Assembly: GCA_022640795.1 (NCBI GenBank)
Contig: JALCCK010000010.1
Coordinates: forward strand, 1 to 54,508
Reading direction: 5' to 3'
DNA length: 54,508 nucleotides
Origin: Treponema sp.
GTDB lineage: Bacteria > Spirochaetota > Spirochaetia > Treponematales > Treponemataceae
Within the stretch, counting starts at the first letter, position 1; each line of letters starts with the position of its first letter. The position numbers and the translations under genes were made by a program. The notes under the pieces were generated by a model. It was not told where the DNA came from. It was given only the letters and a program-made list of their open reading frames with translations, and did not search any database. Positions 9,701-18,256 of the stretch are shown one piece after another.

Positions 9701-10137
9701 AATATGAGCGATAGATCTTTGTTATCTTCTTCGAAGATAATCCGCGATCCCAGACTGTTTTTATACAGCGTCCGTACTGTTTTCCATGAGGTTTCCCGTG
9801 CAAACGGTTCCCAGAGATACGTGCAGGAACTGTCCGGTGCAGGAATTTTTAGTGCCGTATAACTTCCGGTACAGGATCCCATATCATATATTTTATCCGC
9901 GGTATAATAGGGAAAAATTGCATGATCACAGTCCTTCCTTCCGGCTGACAGGGAGCCGTCGGACCAGATAAAATTCCAGATGTCGGAAGAAGATGTCATC
10001 GTCATGAAAAATGGCGGTATCGCGTTGACATTTCTGAGTACATACCAGGTTTCTCCGTCCCTTCTGATTATGGTACCGGAAACATGCTCCGGAGCTGTCC
10101 GCTGACCCTGTTCGATAGTTTTAGATTTTAACTCCAT
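6724..10137 (-). CDS. Large cytosolic carbohydrate-active enzyme, remotely GH94-like (putative glycoside phosphorylase)
   Basis: 1137 residues, no signal peptide or membrane helix. The N-terminal beta-rich region has YVLRNVNAIPPFFMTMTSS and LSAGRKDCDHAIFPYYTADK. The central, probably helical part has GNWRDIFQNWEALA (about 470), SNIGYWNDHQIIYL (about 530) and RPEWNDANNALAGWG (about 655). The spacing and flavour of the RDxxQ and WND motifs recall the (alpha/alpha)6 phosphorylases of clan GH-Q (GH94 and relatives), where an Asp in the second half acts as general acid. I cannot place it in a numbered family. It is divergent from the CUT1 importer and YesM/YesN genes, which fits intracellular breakdown of an imported oligosaccharide. 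A GGAG site lies ahead of the ATG. Confidence 0.6.
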   Translation of the reverse strand: MELKSKTIEQGQRTAPEHVSGTIIRRDGETWYVLRNVNAIPPFFMTMTSSSDIWNFIWSDGSLSAGRKDCDHAIFPYYTADKIYDMGSCTGSYTALKIPAPDSSCTYLWEPFARETSWKTVRTLYKNSLGSRIIFEEDNKDLSLIFSVEWTSSEKYGLIRCSRIMTTGSTAVRMQILDGSRNILPACTTSDFQNNNSVLLDAYKKTDLDVQTGLTMFSLSSVITDKAEPSEALFANTAWFSCDAPVYLDPETPSFFAENKKIQTGTVLKGKRASCYTIQDITVKPNAAGKKWYQVFDTSLEISAVRRLQHELGDREKLTAELERDIVQGGKLLESYVAAADGLQHTADDLICMHHKANVLFNIMRGGTFVENNTIHMDDFLTFTETKNRFLAKKIKNLQSVKTSGRTVTYTRLELIFREADDLHLYRLYLEYLPLSFSRRHGDPSRPWNRFSIRIKDAQKNNILNYEGNWRDIFQNWEALAMSYPVYTTSMIALFLNAVTADGYNPYRISKSGIDWEIPDPFNSWSNIGYWNDHQIIYLCKLLELQDRLDGTILSDMLDTSLFTTADVPYRIKGWDALLENPRDTIFFDKDLDSRIRNQIAVTGTDAKLVCTAENIPVLVSLTAKLLQLILTKLANFVSGGGIWMNTQRPEWNDANNALAGWGLSIVTLCYVRRMTVFMKKLYTETKKNDYTVPACVAGLFETIAELYTHNKPAVLQDPGTRMIFSEQCGRAFENERTALYADPAEALSTTAAISRKAVLSALDSFMIHIDYTLNLNKRKDGLYHSYNTLVITGNGMEINHLQEMLEGQVAVLSSGKLSSKEAAELYDVIKNSRLHEERNHSYMLYPDKELPFFTSKNNVDREDAVKIPILAGELSENRTLPAEQTIIYTDSEDAAICHFNPAFRNSAVLSAALKRKYENCSRNENQRILALYEKTFNHKNFTGRSGTFYAYEGLGSIYWHMVAKLLLAIQEAYMSTPDTTADKEVQHELAMAYYDIRSGIGFNKNPELYGAVPTDPYSHTPSGQGAKQPGMTGQVKEEIITRWGELGTIIQNGILRIRPSLLRRKEFDAGGQLEFTRFGTKFVYLLGRSETMKIQINDGRPETAEALTQQDSRELFCRTGTIKKVTVSIPASAVLA

Positions 10138-10281
10138 TTCATAGACTCCGTGAAGAGATTTTTATGTTATCGAAAGAATATGAGGGAAGACGGCTGCTGT
10201 CAATGAAACTTCCGGCTGAGGATACCGAAATCAGAAAAAAAGACACTTTTTTGAAATTTAGTACTCTGGAGGGAATCGACA

Positions 10282-10296
10282 GACAACTGGTATACT
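10282..10296 (+). promoter_or_regulatory. Extended -10 promoter for the sugar importer operon
   Basis: TGGTATACT (10288-10296) is an extended -10 element about 22 nt upstream of the permease ATG, which has its own GAGG ribosome site. No good -35 box is visible, as is common with extended -10 promoters. The 181-nt divergent region should also hold the promoter of the minus-strand enzyme, which I could not pick out. Confidence 0.45.
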
Positions 10297-10318
10297 TTTT
10301 GTAATCTGTGAGGTCGCA

Positions 10319-11275
10319 ATGGATAAAAAAAGTTTGGAAAAAAAATCTTTTCTGGTCAGACTTAAAGAAGAAAAGTATCTGCAGATGATGGCGCTTGCCG
10401 GAGTCGTGTGGATGCTTATCTTTAATTATATTCCTATGTACGGTCTGATTATTGCATTTAAAAAAAATTATATGGTTACGCAGTCTCTTTTCAGCCTGAA
10501 ATTTTTAAAATCGCCGTGGGCTACCCAGCACGGGTTGCAGCACTTCATCGAATTCGTAAAAGATTCCCAGTTTGTTAATGTCATGATAAATACGCTGGGG
10601 ATAAGCCTTATAAAATTATGTATTTCGTTTCCGCTTCCTATTGTTTTCGCCCTGCTTTTAAATGAAGTAAAAAGTATGCAGTTTAAAAAAGTGGTACAGA
10701 CTATTTCATATCTGCCCCATTTTTTGTCGTGGGTCGTACTCGGCGGTATTATTACAACATGGCTTTCCGATACGGGACTGGTCAACGAGCTTTTGATAAA
10801 GGCTGGTATTATAAAAGAAGGAATAACGTACCTTGCATATCCGAAATATTTCTGGGGAATTGTCATTTCCTCCGATGTCTGGAAAGAGCTTGGCTGGAAT
10901 GCTATCATTTACCTTGCCGCAATTGCCGGTATTGATCCTTCTCTGTATGAAGCAGCGAAAGTCGATGGCGCCGGCAGATTCAGACAGATTGTTTCCATAA
11001 CGCTTCCGGGAATCAAAGGTACCGTCGTCATACTGTTCATTCTTGCCGTCGGCGGGCTGCTTAATTCAAATTTCGATCAGATACTTGTTTTGTGGAACCC
11101 GTTGAACGCACCCCGCAGTAATGTGATAGATATATTCATCTACAACGTCGCAATGAAAAGCATGCGTTTCTCGTATGCTTCTGCGATAGGTCTTTTTAAA
11201 TCAATTATTGCTTTTTTCCTTTTGCTTATGGCAAACGGTATTACAAAAAAACTTAATGATGTTTCGTTATTCTAG
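10319..11275 (+). CDS. CUT1-family sugar ABC transporter permease (LplB type)
   Basis: 318 residues, about six membrane helices, N-terminal cytosolic tail of about 20 residues. The conserved inner-face EAA loop reads EAAKVDGAGRFRQIVSITLPG (about 215-235). The NYIPMYGLIIAFKKNYMV start is typical of the LplB subgroup that imports oligosaccharides with a matching LplC/YtcP partner and large binding proteins. Known role: one half of the membrane channel. The next gene, 18 nt downstream, is the other half. As usual for this subfamily no ATPase gene is present here; a shared MsmK-like ATPase elsewhere is expected. GAGG ribosome site. Confidence 0.92.
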   Translation: MDKKSLEKKSFLVRLKEEKYLQMMALAGVVWMLIFNYIPMYGLIIAFKKNYMVTQSLFSLKFLKSPWATQHGLQHFIEFVKDSQFVNVMINTLGISLIKLCISFPLPIVFALLLNEVKSMQFKKVVQTISYLPHFLSWVVLGGIITTWLSDTGLVNELLIKAGIIKEGITYLAYPKYFWGIVISSDVWKELGWNAIIYLAAIAGIDPSLYEAAKVDGAGRFRQIVSITLPGIKGTVVILFILAVGGLLNSNFDQILVLWNPLNAPRSNVIDIFIYNVAMKSMRFSYASAIGLFKSIIAFFLLLMANGITKKLNDVSLF

Positions 11276-11293
11276 AGAACAAGGAGAAACCGT

Positions 11294-12184
11294 ATGATCA
11301 ATAGCCATTCGAAATTAAACCGGATGCATACAAGCGACATGCTGCTTACCGGTATTATGCTGCTTATCTGCTTCCTTGCGCTTTATCCGGTTTGGTATAC
11401 GCTTATACTTTCATTTAATGATTCTTCAGATGCTATGAGAGGAGGAATTTACTGGTGGCCGCGTAAATTTACTGTTCAAAGTTATGTGACTGTTTTTCAG
11501 GATAAATCTATTATAAAAGCATTCAATATAACTATATGGCGGACTCTCATCGGAACCGTGACAAATGTGTTTTTTACGGCAATGGTTTCATATGCGTTGT
11601 CCCGCAAAACTCTTATGGGCAAAAAATTCTATCTTATAATCGGAACAATTACCATGTTTTTCGGCGGTGGATTAATTCCATATTTTATTACATTGAAAAA
11701 TCTTAAGTTGTATAATACCTTCCTTGTCTATATTATCCCGGCGTTATTCAATTTTTACAATGCAATTATTTTCATGTCTTTTTTCCGTGATATGCCGGCC
11801 TCCCTGGAAGAATCCGCAAAACTTGACGGAGCAAACGACTGGACTATTTTTAATAGAATTATTCTGCCGCTATCGAAACCGATTCTTGCTACTATTGCAC
11901 TGTTTACGGGAGTTTATCACTGGAATGATTATTTTTGCGGGGTTATGTATATCAATAATCCCGATTTACAGCCCATTCAGACATTTCTGTACCGCGTAGT
12001 TGCCAGTGCTTCAAGTTCCAAAGCTGTCGTAGCCATGCCGGCCGGTGTAAGCGCATTGCAGGTGAGTTCTCAATCCGTAAAACTTGCGACGATGGTCGTA
12101 ACAACGGCACCGATTGTATGTGTTTATCCGTTTCTTCAGAAATATTTTGTGAAAGGAATAATGATAGGATCAATCAAAGGGTAA
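11294..12184 (+). CDS. CUT1-family sugar ABC transporter permease (LplC/YtcP type)
   Basis: 296 residues with six predicted membrane helices. The EAA loop reads EESAKLDGANDWTIFNRIIL (about 172-191), and the C-terminus KYFVKGIMIGSIKG is characteristic of the MalG/LplC side of CUT1 channels. AAGGAG ribosome site 9 nt before the ATG. It partners the preceding LplB-type permease; the binding-protein gene starts 30 nt downstream, so the three form one operon. Substrate is probably an oligosaccharide, inferred from the neighbouring large phosphorylase-like enzyme. Confidence 0.93.
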   Translation: MINSHSKLNRMHTSDMLLTGIMLLICFLALYPVWYTLILSFNDSSDAMRGGIYWWPRKFTVQSYVTVFQDKSIIKAFNITIWRTLIGTVTNVFFTAMVSYALSRKTLMGKKFYLIIGTITMFFGGGLIPYFITLKNLKLYNTFLVYIIPALFNFYNAIIFMSFFRDMPASLEESAKLDGANDWTIFNRIILPLSKPILATIALFTGVYHWNDYFCGVMYINNPDLQPIQTFLYRVVASASSSKAVVAMPAGVSALQVSSQSVKLATMVVTTAPIVCVYPFLQKYFVKGIMIGSIKG

Positions 12185-12214
12185 TTTGAAAGAATTTTCT
12201 TTAGGAGGAAAATT

Positions 12215-13846
12215 ATGAAAAAAATTATGGTAATGCTGCTGTGTCTGTCTTTCGCGCTCACCGCAGTATCCGCAAAAGGGCAGAAAGACAGTACTGCTTC
12301 GTCCGGTACCGTCGCGGGAACGGAAAATGAACCCGGCTGGAAATTGAACAAGGATAAACCGATTCAGTTTGACTGGTATATAAATTTCAGCTGGTTCGCC
12401 CGTCAGTGGGGACAGTCGGAAGTTTCCAAATATATTACACAGAAAACAGGTGTTGATGTCCGTTTTATAGTTCCCGCAGGAAACGAAGCGGAAAAACTTA
12501 ATTCCATGATAGCCGGTGATACACTTCCTGATATTATTACGCTCGGCTGGTGGGAAGGCCAGGTTGGCATGATGATTGATTCCGGTCTGGTACTTCCGCT
12601 GAACAAACTTGCTGACGAATACGATCCGTATTTCTTTAAAGTCGCAAATCCCGAAAAACTCGGCTGGTACACAAAAGCCGACGGCAATGTCTACGGATAT
12701 CCGAACGCTTCGTATACGCCGGACGATTACAAAAAATACAAAGGCAAACTTACGTCCAATGAAACATTCCTTGTCCGTAAAGATATGTATGAAGCAATCG
12801 GCAGCCCTGATATGACGACACCGGAAGGTTTCCTTGCCGCACTTCGCGCTGCGAAAGAAAAGTTCCCGACGGTAAATAACCAGCCGCTTATTCCGCTTGG
12901 AATGCAGGAATTTACAGAAATCGGTAGTACAAGCCTTGGGGTGTATTTGAATCATTTTCTTGCGACACCAATGGAAGTGAACGGAAAATATCAGGACGTC
13001 AGCGTCGGAATAGATAATCCCGATTATGTCAGATGGCTGAAGACCTTCAGAAAGGCAGCCTCCGAAGGGCTTATTCCCATGGATGTGTTCGTCGATAAAC
13101 GTTCCCAGATTGAAGAAAAAGCGGCTCAAGGTCGTTATTTCTGCATGATGTACCAGAACTGGGATATGCAGGCGGCTCAGAATGCGTTGTACGAAAAAGA
13201 TCCGGATTCAATCTATATTGCCGTACCGGGACCGGAAGACAGCAGAAAGGATAATCCGAAGCTCGCCGGAAGTGGAATTTCAGGATGGACTATTACTCTG
13301 ATCTCTAAAAACTGTAAGGATAAAGCCCGTGCAATTCAGTTCCTCACGTACCTCATCAGTGAAGAGGGACAGATGGATACGAATTTCGGTATTCCTGGTA
13401 AGACATACACGGTTGAAGATGGTATTCCGAAACTTACCCCGGAAGTCAAAAAAATAGATTCCGAAGACAAGAACAAACAGGAGACTGAGATCGGTGTGCA
13501 GTATACCTACTGGATGCTTATGGATACTGCATGGCAGCAGCAGTGGGGAATCGAATACGCACCGTCTCTGGCTGAGCCGCAGCTCTGGACTCGTCCCTAT
13601 GTTATGTCCTATGCACAATATGATAATATGACCGCCAAACCTGGGTCCGATGAAGCGCTTATTTACGATGCTGTACAACGAAAGTGGGGTGAAATTCTAC
13701 CCAGGCTGCTGCTTGCAAAATCGGACAGCGAATTCGATACAATTTGGACGGATTTCCAGACCTATAAAAAAGACCAGGGATGGGATAAAGTTCAAACATA
13801 TCAAACATCTGTTCTGAACAGTAATAAGAAGAAACTCGGTCTATAA
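12215..13846 (+). CDS. Extracellular sugar-binding protein of the CUT1 importer
   Basis: 543 residues with signal peptide MKKIMVMLLCLSFALTAVSA and cleavage before KGQKD. No cysteine sits at the cleavage site, so it is not a classical lipoprotein; it probably stays in the periplasm. Length and motifs (GWTITLISKNCKDKARAIQF, many aromatic residues) fit the large LipO/LplA-type solute-binding proteins paired with LplB/LplC permeases. Strong AGGAGG site. Seven A residues follow the ATG, in frame. It closes the importer operon; a hairpin in the 80-nt gap before the YesM gene may separate high binding-protein expression from low regulator expression. Confidence 0.92.
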   Translation: MKKIMVMLLCLSFALTAVSAKGQKDSTASSGTVAGTENEPGWKLNKDKPIQFDWYINFSWFARQWGQSEVSKYITQKTGVDVRFIVPAGNEAEKLNSMIAGDTLPDIITLGWWEGQVGMMIDSGLVLPLNKLADEYDPYFFKVANPEKLGWYTKADGNVYGYPNASYTPDDYKKYKGKLTSNETFLVRKDMYEAIGSPDMTTPEGFLAALRAAKEKFPTVNNQPLIPLGMQEFTEIGSTSLGVYLNHFLATPMEVNGKYQDVSVGIDNPDYVRWLKTFRKAASEGLIPMDVFVDKRSQIEEKAAQGRYFCMMYQNWDMQAAQNALYEKDPDSIYIAVPGPEDSRKDNPKLAGSGISGWTITLISKNCKDKARAIQFLTYLISEEGQMDTNFGIPGKTYTVEDGIPKLTPEVKKIDSEDKNKQETEIGVQYTYWMLMDTAWQQQWGIEYAPSLAEPQLWTRPYVMSYAQYDNMTAKPGSDEALIYDAVQRKWGEILPRLLLAKSDSEFDTIWTDFQTYKKDQGWDKVQTYQTSVLNSNKKKLGL

Positions 13847-13866
13847 TCCTGACCTGTTTTAATCTG

Positions 13867-13895
13867 ATCCGGGGACCGTATGTTTTTCCCCGGAT
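13867..13895 (+). terminator. Hairpin between the binding-protein and YesM genes (attenuator or weak terminator)
   Basis: Nine-bp perfect stem (13867-13875 with 13887-13895) and an 11-nt loop holding a T-run. No T-run follows the stem, so it is not a standard terminator. It may stabilise the 3' end of the importer mRNA or reduce read-through. Confidence 0.45.
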
Positions 13896-13912
13896 ATTGA
13901 AAGACAAGTTTG

Positions 13913-13921
13913 TGATATACT
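13913..13921 (+). promoter_or_regulatory. Extended -10 element directly before the YesM-type kinase
   Basis: TGATATACT (13913-13921) ends 6 nt before the ATG at 13928. The predicted transcription start therefore coincides with the start codon, and no ribosome site is visible in between; a leaderless mRNA is likely. Confidence 0.45.
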
Positions 13922-13927
13922 TATCCT

Positions 13928-15697
13928 ATGAGAAAACAATCTTTTACGGCAAAGCTGATTTACCGGTATACGCTGATTGTCGCTGTTCCTTTTTTTCTTA
14001 TGATAGTTGTGGGAACTGAATTATTACAGCGGCACGATATCTATAAAGTTGTCAGCGACGCGCAGTCGGAAATAGACGGTTACTGTAAAACGCTTGACTC
14101 GCATATTGATCTGTTTTATAAGATACAAAGTACCGTTGCAGGGAACTCCCATATAACTACTTTTTTGGGAGATTATAGTGAACTGACTATCGAACAGATG
14201 CGTAATAAGGTTGTTTCCCTGACCGAGCAGATAGAAAGGATTGTTTTTCTTTCTCCCGATGTATATAGTATCCGGGTATTTACGGCAAATCCTGCAATTC
14301 CTGAAAGATGGCCGATTCTTTTCAGCGAATCCCATCTTGATCCTGATTTTAAAGATAAAAAATGGGTTTTCAATTACAAGGCAGAGTATCTGGGCAATCT
14401 TGACCAGCTTAAAAAACCTTCGGCATTATTTACTACGGAACTCCTGTCAAACAACCGGCACACCGGATATCTGCAGGTTGCAATGGAAATGGATAAAATA
14501 TTTCCTTTTCTGTACGAAAATAACGTAAAAAAGACACGTAATTTTTTATTCTATGGTGACGTACCGGTATATCCCCGGCAAAATCCTGCTGCTGATACAA
14601 TACTGGACTCCCGTACGGTCAGTCTGGTTCAGGCTGAATTACAGAAATTCCCGGCTGCGGCGACAGGCAAAAAGATGATACTGACTTCGGGCGGAAACAA
14701 GATGTTCGTCTGGGAAAAAATGCCTTCCACGGGATTTTTTCTTATTCATGAATGCGCCATAGACGCGGTTTTGAATAAAATAGTTGTTTTCCGGGTGATT
14801 AGTTTTATAGCTATGGCCGCCATAGGTCTTCTTGTCTATAGTTACGTCAAGGGAACAACCAGTCTGATGATGTCGCGGTTGTATACTATAATGGACGGGC
14901 TGAGAGAAGTCCGCAAAGGCAATTTTAATGTAACGGTTCCGGTACTCGGTACGGACGAAGTTGCTGAAACGGCGGCAGCTTTCAATAAAACAACAGCTAA
15001 CCTGCGGGAACTTATTTTAAAGATAAAGCAGGAACAGAATCTGCTGACGGAAACAAAGGTGAAAGCCATGCAGAACCAGATAAATGCGCACTTTTTGTAT
15101 AATGTACTTGAAACCATAAAAATGCAGGCAGAACTCGCCGATCAGGAAAATATTGTCGAAAGCGTAACGCTTCTGGGAAAGATGATGCGGTATTGTCTCA
15201 GATGGCGGCTCTCCCGGGTGACTCTTGAGGAGGAACTTGAATATATCCAGTCCTATATTACCATCTTGAATATACGAAATGATTATAAGATAGAATTGGT
15301 CCTCGATATACCTGATGAATATCGTTATTGTGAGATTCTCAAGATGCTTATTCAGCCGGTAGTCGAAAATGCGTTTTTTTACGGAATAGAACCGCAGGGT
15401 ATTGATGCCGTACTGAAAATAACAGCACAGGAAGAGAAAAAGAACGGAATCCTGTGGTTGAAGATACAGGATTACGGAAACGGCATGACTGCAGACGAAT
15501 TGGAAAAAGTCATGGAATATGTAAATTCCGGTACTGATCCGATCCATAATGCGCCCGGAAAAATAGGACTTCGGAATATTCAGGAACGGTTACATGTGTT
15601 TTACGGCAAAGAATTCAATATAGAAATTAGAAGTAAAAAAGAAGCGGGAACGGAGGTATGTATTCCGATTCCCTATACAGGCGGGACGCCGCAATGA
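13928..15697 (+). CDS. YesM-type sensor histidine kinase
   Basis: 589 residues. First membrane helix about 12-32, large extracytoplasmic sensor region to about 280, second helix about 285-305, HAMP-like linker, then the His_kinase domain with H388 in QINAHFLYNVLETIK and an HATPase domain (VVENAFFYGIEP, DYGNGM, IGLRNIQERL). This NAHFLxN signature defines the LytS/YesM class. Known partner: an AraC-type YesN regulator, encoded next with a 4-nt ATGA overlap. The pair normally controls adjacent LplBC-type sugar importers, as the order here suggests. No ribosome site is seen; an extended -10 box ends 6 nt before the ATG. Confidence 0.93.
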   Translation: MRKQSFTAKLIYRYTLIVAVPFFLMIVVGTELLQRHDIYKVVSDAQSEIDGYCKTLDSHIDLFYKIQSTVAGNSHITTFLGDYSELTIEQMRNKVVSLTEQIERIVFLSPDVYSIRVFTANPAIPERWPILFSESHLDPDFKDKKWVFNYKAEYLGNLDQLKKPSALFTTELLSNNRHTGYLQVAMEMDKIFPFLYENNVKKTRNFLFYGDVPVYPRQNPAADTILDSRTVSLVQAELQKFPAAATGKKMILTSGGNKMFVWEKMPSTGFFLIHECAIDAVLNKIVVFRVISFIAMAAIGLLVYSYVKGTTSLMMSRLYTIMDGLREVRKGNFNVTVPVLGTDEVAETAAAFNKTTANLRELILKIKQEQNLLTETKVKAMQNQINAHFLYNVLETIKMQAELADQENIVESVTLLGKMMRYCLRWRLSRVTLEEELEYIQSYITILNIRNDYKIELVLDIPDEYRYCEILKMLIQPVVENAFFYGIEPQGIDAVLKITAQEEKKNGILWLKIQDYGNGMTADELEKVMEYVNSGTDPIHNAPGKIGLRNIQERLHVFYGKEFNIEIRSKKEAGTEVCIPIPYTGGTPQ

Positions 15698-17145
15698 TAA
15701 AAGTTCTTATTGCTGATGATGAACGGCTGACCCGTGCCGGACTGAAAAAAATTCTTACGGACCGGTTTTCCGACCTTGAAGTGTCCGAAGCCCGAAACGG
15801 CCAGCTTGCGCTTGAAAGCATTTTGCAGAATAAACCCGATATCATGATAACAGATATCCGCATGCCGGTTATAGATGGTATAGGGCTCATGAATAAAGTC
15901 TCCCAGATGGATAATCCGCCGAAAATGATAGTTCTCAGCGGGTATGGTAATTTTACATATGCACAGGAAGCCATAAGAAACGGTGCCCTGAACTATATTT
16001 TGAAACCGGTGGATAAAAAAGAACTTTTCGAAGTGATGAACACCGTGCTGGCAGCGGTCAGAAAAGAAAAACAGGCAAAAAATACGGTTTTACTTGAAAA
16101 TATAGTTGAGACAGGGCGGATTCCGAAGAAGCACTCGGATTGTACTATTCCGTTCGGGAAACCTTATTACTGTCTGCTTGTGGGAGGTCCTGATTATTTT
16201 TTGTTTTATACAGAAAAACTGAAAGACGAAAACTGCCATCTTCTTGAAGATTCCGGAACGTATCTCTCCATACTGATAGAAGCAGGCCTTGCAGAAACGA
16301 TTTTTTCCGGCGGCGAACTGTATGATTGTTTTGTCGGCGTGAGCAGCAAATCTTCTTCGCTTGCCGATATAAAAATACTGAAGCAGCAGGCATTTAGAAT
16401 TTCCTTTTGTTCCCTTGTTACGCCTGACGAGAAAAAAGTACGTGTTTTCCGGTATACGACAAATCTTTCCGACGGAAAATTTTCAACTGTGTCGGCCCAG
16501 GTCGATAAAATCCTTCTGCAGCTCGGAATAACGGATGAGTCGGTACTTTCTGAAAAAGTAAACATTCTCTTTGAGCAGCCGGATTCCCGGATTTATGACG
16601 AAACGGTTCAAGAAAAAGCAGCTTTTCTGTACTGCCTGTATACCGTTTTTGTTTACGAGTTTATAGGGCGATATAATAGGTATCATGAAGGTGACACCTA
16701 TCTGCAGTCGAAGGCGATGATGATAAAATCGGTTTTATCATTCAGTACAACAGAAGAATGGGAACACGCAATTGCCGATTATATTCTGTATCTTAATGCA
16801 ATTTTACGCAGAAACAGTGTTTCCTGTCCTTTCGTGATAAAAGCTGTTGAATATATAAAACAGAATTATGTGAAAGATATTAATATGGCTATAGTAGCTA
16901 ACTATGTTTCGGTAAATTACACCTACTTTTCCGAGAAATTTAAAGTTTCTACCGGTATGAATTTTAATGGGTATCTTAAAAAAATACGTATTGAAAATTC
17001 TAAACGTCTGCTGGAGAAAGGGTGCTATAAAGTCTATGAAGTTGCGGCCCGGAGCGGATTCAGCGATGTCAAACATTTTATCAGAATTTTCAAGCAGGAA
17101 ACAGGACTCTCGCCGCTTCGTTATAAACAGAAGATGAATCCCTGA
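15694..17145 (+). CDS. YesN-type response regulator with AraC DNA-binding domain
   Basis: 483 residues. The start is placed at 15694 (MIKVLIADDE), where ATGA overlaps the kinase stop; the 12 residues in frame upstream do not belong to a receiver. Receiver domain about 1-120 with D8/D9, phospho-acceptor D54 (MITDIRMPVIDG) and ILKPVDK. The middle region of about 260 residues is family specific. The C-terminal AraC double HTH (about 385-483) has VNYTYFSEKFKVSTGMNF and VAARSGFSDVKHFIRIFKQE. Known role: phosphorylated activator of carbohydrate uptake genes. Likely targets are the importer at 10.3-13.8 kb and the divergent enzyme; this is inference from position. Confidence 0.94.
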   Translation: MIKVLIADDERLTRAGLKKILTDRFSDLEVSEARNGQLALESILQNKPDIMITDIRMPVIDGIGLMNKVSQMDNPPKMIVLSGYGNFTYAQEAIRNGALNYILKPVDKKELFEVMNTVLAAVRKEKQAKNTVLLENIVETGRIPKKHSDCTIPFGKPYYCLLVGGPDYFLFYTEKLKDENCHLLEDSGTYLSILIEAGLAETIFSGGELYDCFVGVSSKSSSLADIKILKQQAFRISFCSLVTPDEKKVRVFRYTTNLSDGKFSTVSAQVDKILLQLGITDESVLSEKVNILFEQPDSRIYDETVQEKAAFLYCLYTVFVYEFIGRYNRYHEGDTYLQSKAMMIKSVLSFSTTEEWEHAIADYILYLNAILRRNSVSCPFVIKAVEYIKQNYVKDINMAIVANYVSVNYTYFSEKFKVSTGMNFNGYLKKIRIENSKRLLEKGCYKVYEVAARSGFSDVKHFIRIFKQETGLSPLRYKQKMNP

Positions 17146-17163
17146 TATTTTCTTCATGCTGTC

Positions 17164-17191
17164 TTGACTTTTTTTCACAATATGTTATTCT
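17164..17191 (+). promoter_or_regulatory. Promoter of the fab operon
   Basis: TTGACT (17164-17169), 16-nt spacer, TATTCT (17186-17191), about 66 nt before the fabD ATG. A palindrome lies just downstream, around and after the predicted transcription start. Confidence 0.5.
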
Positions 17192-17203
17192 TATTGATAG
17201 ATT

Positions 17204-17228
17204 ATGACATAATGACATAATTTGTCAT
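17204..17228. promoter_or_regulatory. Candidate operator of the fab operon
   Basis: ATGACAT occurs twice in direct orientation (17204-17210, 17212-17218), and the second copy forms an inverted repeat ATGACA-N5-TGTCAT (17212-17228). It lies just after the predicted -10 box, a position suited to repression. It does not match the FapR or FabT consensus sequences as I know them, so the regulator is unknown. Confidence 0.45.
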
Positions 17229-17257
17229 TTATTTTATACAGTGAAAAGAGGTAAGAT

Positions 17258-18214
17258 ATGACTAAAAAATATGCATTCCTTTTTCCCGGACAGGGTGCCC
17301 AGTTTCCGGGAATGATGCAGGATATCGCAGATGCGTTTCCGTCTGCGCGGACAACGCTCGATAGAATTTCTGAAATTGCGGAAGAAAATATTGCAGATCT
17401 GTTATGGAAGTCTGATGCCGATACGCTGAAAAGGAGTGATCGCAGCCAGCTTGCAATAACTGCGGCATCTATCGTTGTTATGGCTGCTCTGAAAGAAAAA
17501 AATATTGAACCTGCCGCGGCTATGGGCTTCAGTCTGGGAGAATTCCCGGCACTCTATGCAGCCGGTGTATTGTCGTTTGAAGACACGGTCAAAGTTGTAA
17601 AAAAACGTGGCGAAATTATGCAGCGGGTCTGTGAATCCATTGCTGCCGAAAACGAAGGACATGCTCCCGGGATGGCAGCTGTTATCGGATTACCGCCGGA
17701 AAAAGTTGTGGAAATAGCTTCATCCTGCAGCGGTACCTATGCTGCCAATATGAACAGTGCCCGCCAGACAGTCCTGTCTGCTACAGCAGCCGGACTTGAT
17801 GAAGCAGAAGCTAAATGTAAGGCGGCCGGCGCCCGCCGGTTCATCCGGCTTGCTGTAGCAGGACCGTTCCACAGCCCGCTGATGCAGAAGGCAGCAGATG
17901 AATTTGAAAAAATACTGGTAGATATACCGTTCCAGGATCCTGACATACCGTTATTCAGCAACGTAACCGGAAAAAAGGTACTGAAAGGTGGCGAAGCAAA
18001 AAAATCTGCCGTATTACATTTAACACATCCGGTTTTATGGACGGATGAAGAAAAGGTTCTTGGATCATTGCTGACCGGAGATATTTCCGGCGAGTGGTTC
18101 CTTATTGAACCGGGACCGGGAAAGGTCCTTTCCGGACTCTGGCGTGATTCCGGATTTGCCGATAAATGGACATGTACACCGGTCAATACCGCCGATGCGG
18201 TGAATGCACTCTGA
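17258..18214 (+). CDS. fabD: Malonyl-CoA:ACP transacylase
   Basis: 318 residues, normal for FabD. N-terminal FLFPGQGAQFPGM, nucleophile S92 in GFSLGE, catalytic H205 in GPFHSPLM, and TGKKVL near the C-terminal domain. Known reaction: transfer of malonyl from CoA to acyl carrier protein, feeding type II fatty acid synthesis in the cytosol. GAGGTAAG ribosome site. First gene of fabD-fabG-fabF-fabZ; a promoter and a palindromic candidate operator lie upstream. No acpP or fabH is present in this cluster. Confidence 0.96.
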   Translation: MTKKYAFLFPGQGAQFPGMMQDIADAFPSARTTLDRISEIAEENIADLLWKSDADTLKRSDRSQLAITAASIVVMAALKEKNIEPAAAMGFSLGEFPALYAAGVLSFEDTVKVVKKRGEIMQRVCESIAAENEGHAPGMAAVIGLPPEKVVEIASSCSGTYAANMNSARQTVLSATAAGLDEAEAKCKAAGARRFIRLAVAGPFHSPLMQKAADEFEKILVDIPFQDPDIPLFSNVTGKKVLKGGEAKKSAVLHLTHPVLWTDEEKVLGSLLTGDISGEWFLIEPGPGKVLSGLWRDSGFADKWTCTPVNTADAVNAL

Positions 18215-18256
18215 ACACACATTTTTTCTGAGAAGAACGTAAAGAGGAAAGTTATT

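Noticed and set aside
12170..13129. 319-codon open frame on the minus strand opposite the sugar-binding protein
   Set aside because: It is a shadow of a clear solute-binding protein gene; composition is unlike a real protein and it has no ribosome site.
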